A DNA stretch of 34,734 nt, taken from Myxococcaceae bacterium (GTDB lineage Bacteria > Myxococcota > Myxococcia > Myxococcales > Myxococcaceae). Made by a program: the position numbers and the translations under genes. Below, in pieces: positions 30,805 through 34,734 of this stretch (position 1 is the stretch's first letter; each line of letters starts with the position of its first letter). The notes beneath the pieces are model-generated. The model made no database searches. It was not told where the DNA came from and saw nothing but the letters and a program-made list of their open reading frames with translations. The stretch is from NCBI GenBank assembly GCA_016926755.1, contig JAFGNZ010000322.1, positions 1-34,734 of the forward strand, in the 5' to 3' direction.

Positions 30805-32031
30805 TTGGCACGGATCGTCCTGAGCACGCTGGGGACCCTGGGAGACCACGTCCCCTTCGTGGCGCTGGGCCTGGCGCTGCGGGCGCGAGGGCATGACGTC
30901 GTCGTCGCGGTGAATGACGCGGCGCGCCTTCTCTTCGAGCGCGTGGGGCTGACCGTCGTCCGCTGTGGCACGACCTACGGAGCGGAGCAGGCCCGCTCCC
31001 ACCCGGAGCTCTACGACGAGTGGCGTACGAAGCCCGCGCGCCAGCGCGCCACGCTCCTCCGGCGGAGCTTCGATCTGGGGGCGAACTACCGCGCGCTCCT
31101 TCCGGTGTGCCGGAAGGCGGAGCTCCTGGTGGCCGTCTCGCTGCAGCTTGCCGCGCCCCGGGTGCACGACGCGCTGGGCATCCCCTGGGTGGCCGTGTCG
31201 CTGATGCCGGGGGAGCTGCTCCAGGCCGCCATGGATGGCTCGGCGGAGGCGGTGCGCCGCCATCGTCCGCGGCGACCTCTGGAGCCGCTGCCCGGGGGGC
31301 TCCTCTTCCTCGAGTACCTCCGCGCGGCGCGGATCCTCCTCGCGTCCAGCCCGCACTTCAGCCCCTGCCCGGCGGACGCCTTCCCCGCGCTGCGCGCCAC
31401 GGGGTTCTGGTTCTACGACGGGGCCGGACAGGAGCAGTGGCGGCCCACGGCCGAGGTGGAGGACTTCGTGAGCGAGCGCCCGGGGCCCGTCGTGCTCTCG
31501 CTGGGGAGCCTGCCCGTCCGTGACGCGGCGAGCGTGGTGGCCGTCCACGCCCGCGCCACCGCGCGGATGGGCCTGCGGCTGCTGGTGCAGCGCGGGTGGG
31601 CGAACCTCGACGACTCCCAGCTTCCTCCGGAGGTAGACCGGCGCGACGTGCGCGTCACGGGCGCGCTCCCCCATGACTGGCTGCTCGCGCGAGCCTCGGC
31701 CGTCGTGCACCACGGGGGCATCGGCACGACGGCGCGAGCCCTGCGCAACGGGTGCCCCATGATCATCGAGCCCCATGGGCGGGACCAGCTCTTCAACGCC
31801 GGGCGCATCGTGGCGCTGAGGGCAGGGCTCGCCATGCACCCGCACAAGCTCTCCGCGGAGGGGCTCCACCAGGCGCTGGAGCGAGTCCTCGGAGCGCCCG
31901 TGCGGCGCCGGGTCGCGGAGCTGGGCGCAGCGGTCTCCGCCGAGCAGGGCCTCGAACAGGCGTGCCTTCACATCGAGGAGGTGCTCCTGGAAACGCACAC
32001 GGGCCGCCGCGCGCGATTGAGCCGGCCCTGA
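30805..32031 (+). CDS. GT1 glycosyltransferase (MGT/UGT-like)
   Basis: The 408-aa product has the GT-B layout. The N-terminal half begins I-V-L-S-T-L-G-T-L-G-D-H-V-P and the C-terminal half has the nucleotide-sugar-binding region A-V-V-H-H-G-G-I-G-T-T (H302-H303) leading to E-P-H-G-R-D-Q-L-F-N-A. These enzymes transfer a sugar from UDP- or TDP-sugars to small hydrophobic acceptors such as sterols, polyketides or macrolides. Start is TTG at 30805, with GAGGAAG overlapping the PIG-L stop region upstream. Close spacing indicates co-transcription with PIG-L. The sugar donor and acceptor are unknown. Confidence 0.9.
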   Translation: MARIVLSTLGTLGDHVPFVALGLALRARGHDVVVAVNDAARLLFERVGLTVVRCGTTYGAEQARSHPELYDEWRTKPARQRATLLRRSFDLGANYRALLPVCRKAELLVAVSLQLAAPRVHDALGIPWVAVSLMPGELLQAAMDGSAEAVRRHRPRRPLEPLPGGLLFLEYLRAARILLASSPHFSPCPADAFPALRATGFWFYDGAGQEQWRPTAEVEDFVSERPGPVVLSLGSLPVRDAASVVAVHARATARMGLRLLVQRGWANLDDSQLPPEVDRRDVRVTGALPHDWLLARASAVVHHGGIGTTARALRNGCPMIIEPHGRDQLFNAGRIVALRAGLAMHPHKLSAEGLHQALERVLGAPVRRRVAELGAAVSAEQGLEQACLHIEEVLLETHTGRRARLSRP

Positions 32032-32103
32032 TGGCTCCTGTAACGTAGCGACGGTAGCTTTGAAGCAAGTCACCTACCCCGAATCCAAGCGGAGAAGATG
32101 CAT

Positions 32104-32496
32104 ATGTCGAATCCGGCGATCCCAGGCGAGCTGACGGAAGAGGAGCTGGCGAAGCTCGCCGCGGCCAGGCAGACCCTCGGACAGGGCGGCTATGGCGGCG
32201 GCGGCGGCTATTACGGCGCATTGGGGTATGGCGGAGGTGGTGGCGGCTACGGAGGCGCTCTCGGGGAGACGCCGAAGCGGGGCTCCACGAAGCGGAAGAG
32301 CGCGGCGAAGCGCACCGCCAAGAAGGCCCCGAAGAAGGCCGCGACGAAGCGCACCGCCAAGAAGGCCCCGAAGAAGGCCGTGACGAAGCGCGCCGCGAAG
32401 AAGGCCCCGAAGAAGGCCGCGAAGAAGGCCGCGAAGAAGAGCGCGGCGAAGCGCACCGCCAAGAAGGCCCCGGCCCGGCGCGGTGGCAGGCGGTAG
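32104..32496 (+). CDS. Histone H1-like protein with Gly/Tyr-rich segment
   Basis: From ATG 32104 the product is 130 aa in three parts: a short acidic helix (GELTEEELAKLAAARQTL), a Gly/Tyr-rich stretch (GGYGGGGGYYGALGYGGGGGG region, residues about 25-52), and a lysine-rich tail of K-R-T-A-K-K-A-P-K-K repeats ending R-R-G-G-R-R. The tail resembles histone H1 C-termini and bacterial HU-extension or KID-type DNA-binding tails, so nonspecific nucleic-acid binding is likely. GGAG lies nine bases before 32104 but only three before the alternative ATG 32098, which is why the later start is preferred. The Gly/Tyr part is uncommon in bacteria. No folded domain is evident. Confidence 0.8.
   Translation: MSNPAIPGELTEEELAKLAAARQTLGQGGYGGGGGYYGALGYGGGGGGYGGALGETPKRGSTKRKSAAKRTAKKAPKKAATKRTAKKAPKKAVTKRAAKKAPKKAAKKAAKKSAAKRTAKKAPARRGGRR
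32308..32424 (+). repeat. Three tandem 39-bp coding repeats
   Basis: Copies begin at 32308, 32347 and 32386, each encoding the 13-residue unit K-R-T/A-A-K-K-A-P-K-K-A-A/V-T/K. The first two differ at a single codon region, which points to recent duplication or gene conversion. Partial units continue to about 32470. The repeat number could vary between strains. Confidence 0.75.
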
Positions 32497-32547
32497 GCCC
32501 TCGGCGCGGCGCACAGGCCCGGCACTCTGGCTCACGTCAGCGCGGGC

Positions 32548-33246
32548 TCAGGCCTCGAGCTGCCGGCGTGCCGCGTGGATGAAGGCCTCGAACTCCGGCC
32601 AGTTCGTCACATAGTCGGCCGTGGTCAGCGGCGGCCGGGGGGCACGCAGCTGCACCGGCCGCCCGAAGAAGCGCTCCAGCTCCGCGCTGTGGAAGGCGGG
32701 GCTGCAGAGCTCCTCATACGTCAGTCGGATGGCTCCAGGGACCTGGGCCAGCTGGGCGTGGCTCGCGTGGACATAGAGGAGGTTGTCCAGCACCGCGCTC
32801 CGATCCTCACGGCGGAACGTCCAGGCGGCCTGGGCCCCTCCCGCCCGCCGCCAGGAGCCCGTCCGCAGGGCGACGAGGAAGCTGGCGACCGTGGCGGCGA
32901 CATCGGCGCGGACGAGGACGATGAACTGAAGGTCCTCGCGCTCGATGAAGGCCCGGTAGCGCGGGTGCCGGTTGGGCATGCTCTTGAAGCCGGCGTAGCG
33001 GTACGCGGAGCCCTGCGCGAAGAACCGCTCCAGCAGCTCGCCGCGGCTGCGGATTCGCCGCCCGCTCAGCGCTTCGAGCCGCTGCTTGTACGTCTCGCCA
33101 TGGTCCGGGTGCAGGAGCTCGTTGTCGACACAGGTGAAGAGCTTGTGCGGGACCAGCACGTCGTCCCACGCGGCCAGCCCGTCCATAAGGGACGTGGAGC
33201 CCGTCCGGCCCGTGGTGAGGACACAGAAGCGCCGCGGGGGTGCCAT
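32548..33246 (-). CDS. Sulfotransferase family protein (Stf0-like)
   Basis: The 232-aa product begins C-V-L-T-T-G-R-T-G-S-T-S-L-M-D-G-L, the P-loop-like 5'-phosphosulfate-binding motif of PAPS-dependent sulfotransferases (residues 8-24). Y-A-G-F-K-S-M-P-N and F-I-V-L-V-R-A-D-V-A-A-T-V-A-S-F supply the 3'-phosphate-binding segment. Related enzymes sulfate trehalose (Stf0), lipopolysaccharide or Nod factors. Acceptor unknown. It is the first leftward gene after the H1-like gene and is separated by 61 bp from the putative immunity gene upstream. Confidence 0.8.
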   Translation of the reverse strand: MAPPRRFCVLTTGRTGSTSLMDGLAAWDDVLVPHKLFTCVDNELLHPDHGETYKQRLEALSGRRIRSRGELLERFFAQGSAYRYAGFKSMPNRHPRYRAFIEREDLQFIVLVRADVAATVASFLVALRTGSWRRAGGAQAAWTFRREDRSAVLDNLLYVHASHAQLAQVPGAIRLTYEELCSPAFHSAELERFFGRPVQLRAPRPPLTTADYVTNWPEFEAFIHAARRQLEA

Positions 33247-33307
33247 GGGCGCATCATCGCTTCACCCCGGGCCTCCGCCAAGCGTGGCCTCTCCTTCTCC
33301 ACGAAGC

Positions 33308-33919
33308 TCAGTACAGCACGCCGTCCAGCTTCTCCAGCGTCGCCCGGATGGCCTCTGGAGTGGTGCCGCGCCGCCTGGCCAGCGCCGGGGCCGAGTACGT
33401 CACGGCCACGGTGGAGGGTGGCTCCTCCGCGAAGCCCTCCACGACTATCGGGCCGATGTCTCCTGGCCAGGAGAGGGCACTGAGCTCGCGGCTCCGGCGG
33501 GCGGGGTCGAGGATGGTGAAGCAGGGCCAGGGAGGAAAGCGCAGGGTGCTGGTGTCGCACTCGAGGAACCGACACGCGTCCAGGGTGGCCGCGCTGAAGT
33601 CGCAGTCCTCAAAGCGCCCTTTCACAGGGGAGTTCGGGTAGGGCCCGAAGTCATTGCCCGTGAGGCGTCCAGTAAACCGGCACCCTTTCAGGAAGTTGGT
33701 CTCCCACCGAAAGCCCTTCAGCTCCTTCTTCACGTCGATGGTGCAGTCGATCAGCTGGGCCCCTGAGATGATCAGCCTTTTCGTGGGAACTCTCAGGACG
33801 AGTGTACAGTTCTTCAGTATCAGCTTCGGACCGAGACAGTAGAGATCGTCCGGCTGGCTGAGTTCGAGCCGTTCACCCTCGATCACCCGGTCTTCGAAGA
33901 TGATGTTGTTCAGCCACAT
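33308..33919 (-). CDS. Pentapeptide-repeat-like protein, probable immunity protein of the adjacent toxin
   Basis: The 203-aa product has right-handed beta-helix-like repeats, with Cys/Leu/Phe at five-residue spacing: L-I-L-K-N-C-T-L, L-I-D-C-T-I-D, F-L-K-G-C-R-F-T-G and F-E-D-C-D-F-S-A-A-T-L-D-A-C-R-F. The last 80 residues are helical and do not repeat. ATG at 33919 lies 11 bases past the toxin stop, with GAGG-ACGGGA before it, so it is translated from the same transcript as the toxin. In contact-dependent lipoprotein toxin operons the gene after the toxin encodes immunity, which is why I propose that role; binding to the toxin is not shown. Its GC content is visibly lower than the core genes of the window. 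Confidence 0.65.
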   Translation of the reverse strand: MWLNNIIFEDRVIEGERLELSQPDDLYCLGPKLILKNCTLVLRVPTKRLIISGAQLIDCTIDVKKELKGFRWETNFLKGCRFTGRLTGNDFGPYPNSPVKGRFEDCDFSAATLDACRFLECDTSTLRFPPWPCFTILDPARRSRELSALSWPGDIGPIVVEGFAEEPPSTVAVTYSAPALARRRGTTPEAIRATLEKLDGVLY

Positions 33920-33930
33920 TCCCGTGCCTC

Positions 33931-34640
33931 TCAGAACGTGATCATCCGAAAGAACGTGTCGGCCATACGGCGGCCGTGCAAGACCGTGTTCGAATCCGTC
34001 CCTGAGAGAATCTCGTATCTGTAACCCGAAGCCCGGTCAATGACGTCAACCCCTCGCTTGCTCCATTGCAGATGACGGAACCGGTCTTTCACCGCGTTCT
34101 CTACAAAGCGCCCTCGGGCCTGGCGCTCCAGCAAGCGCGCCAGCCAATGCTTGCCCTGAGCTCGGGCCTTGCGGATGGCTTCGCGTTCGGCTTGGCTGAG
34201 GTTGTCCGGACTCCACCGTCTGGTGGCTTGCCGAGCGGCGGCTTGGAGTTGGTCACCTACTGGGTCAACCGCCGGGATCTCCTTCACGGACTTGTTGGCT
34301 GGCACATGCCATCGCTGCCCGTTGCCGTGTTGTCTCCCAGGGTGCGGCCAAAACGATCGCTGGCTGCACGCACATGGGCGAAGAAGGAGGTGGCCTTGTT
34401 CACGTCCACCACCAGGGTCGCCCAGCCGTCCATCAAGCTCCACAGGGTGCCCACGCCCAACCACGCGATGAGCGCCACCGTCATTGCCGCGGCCAACCCC
34501 TTCGAGACGGGTTCAGGTAGCAGCCAGAGCGTGAGATACACCACGCACGTCCACACGATCGTGGAGAGCACGGCCTGGGGCTCCACCTGTGTCGGGTCTC
34601 CTCTGCCGCACTGTGCTGGACAGAGAAGGTCAACCTGCAC
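33931..34640 (-). pseudogene. Frameshifted membrane-anchored polymorphic toxin (SitA-like)
   Basis: Two frames look like one protein. Upstream (34640-34322), GTG opens VQVDLLCPAQCGRGDPTQVEP, then two hydrophobic helices (VLSTIVWTCVVYLTLWLLPE and LAAAMTVALIAWLGVGTLW) and FGRTLGDNTA. In the other frame (34323-33931) follows NGQRWHVPANKS, a charged helical linker, and a C-terminal domain with G-R-F-V-E-N, G-V-D-V-I-D and Y-R-Y-E-I-L ending FFRMITF, which resembles a PD-(D/E)xK-type nuclease toxin tip. One extra base near 34321-34326 would fuse the two into about 236 aa. A TAG at 34661-34659 blocks the frame upstream of GTG, so any signal peptide or lipobox is missing or lost. It may be a broken gene, a silent donor cassette or a sequencing error. 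Confidence 0.6.
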
Positions 34641-34734
34641 AGGCGGGGTGACGGCTGCCTACTCATTGGGTAGTCTGCGTGAGGGTGGGCTGACAGCCCC
34701 CGCACGCGGAGGCAAGCGATGGAGGACATGCCGA

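Noticed and set aside
34481-34729. Open frame upstream of the toxin as its true N-terminus
   Set aside because: Its C-terminal part reads the two-helix region in a wrong frame, and its start shows no lipobox or signal peptide.
1-34734. CRISPR arrays, tRNA or rRNA genes, IS elements
   Set aside because: No regularly spaced repeats, cloverleaf-like sequences, rRNA segments or transposase domains were found on reading both strands.

Overview
The window is very GC-rich DNA with strongly GC-biased third codon positions, short intergenic gaps and many 4-base gene overlaps. Together with myxobacterial-style lipoprotein toxins at both ends, a lysine-rich histone H1-like protein and numerous orphan lipoproteins, this points to a large-genome myxobacterium of the Cystobacter/Archangium/Stigmatella/Myxococcus type. 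The assignment is inferred from gene content. No rRNA, tRNA, CRISPR array, transposase or integrase was seen.

Layout: (1) 1-119 is the start of a leftward lipoprotein gene that runs off the edge, followed by a 558-bp gap without a convincing gene. (2) 678-6214 holds a leftward glycosyltransferase/membrane-protein pair (GT2 and a DUF6311-like protein), a rightward PhyH-type dioxygenase and EamA transporter, and a leftward O-methyltransferase. (3) 6298-12854 is a leftward five-gene operon for reductive pyrimidine catabolism: dihydropyrimidinase, beta-ureidopropionase-type amidohydrolase, PreT, PreA and an NCS1 permease. A sigma-54-like promoter lies upstream and a hairpin downstream. (4) 13128-21975 is a mixed block: a polytopic membrane protein, a small membrane/coiled-coil protein, a DUF1579 protein, an alpha/beta hydrolase behind a nested palindrome, a large monohaem lipoprotein followed by a cytochrome P450, a small membrane protein, DAHP synthase, and an Mla-type ABC ATPase that lacks the usual catalytic residues. 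(5) 22156-27501 is a leftward run: cupin, VKOR-DsbA fusion, class I methyltransferase, SUI1-family protein, radical SAM enzyme and a divergent PLP-dependent enzyme. (6) 27540-32496 carries ygfZ, a secreted amidohydrolase, a PIG-L deacetylase next to a GT1 glycosyltransferase, and the H1-like protein. (7) 32548-34640 carries a sulfotransferase, a pentapeptide-like putative immunity gene and a frameshifted membrane-anchored toxin.

The clearest pathway is pyrimidine breakdown. The permease imports the base, PreT-PreA reduces it, dihydropyrimidinase opens the ring, and the amidohydrolase releases ammonia, CO2 and beta-alanine (or 3-aminoisobutyrate). The least explained parts are the translationally coupled radical SAM/PLP-enzyme pair, the ABC ATPase with Pro in place of the H-loop His, the toxin-immunity cassette with a one-base frameshift and lower GC, and the glycine/tyrosine-rich histone-tail protein.
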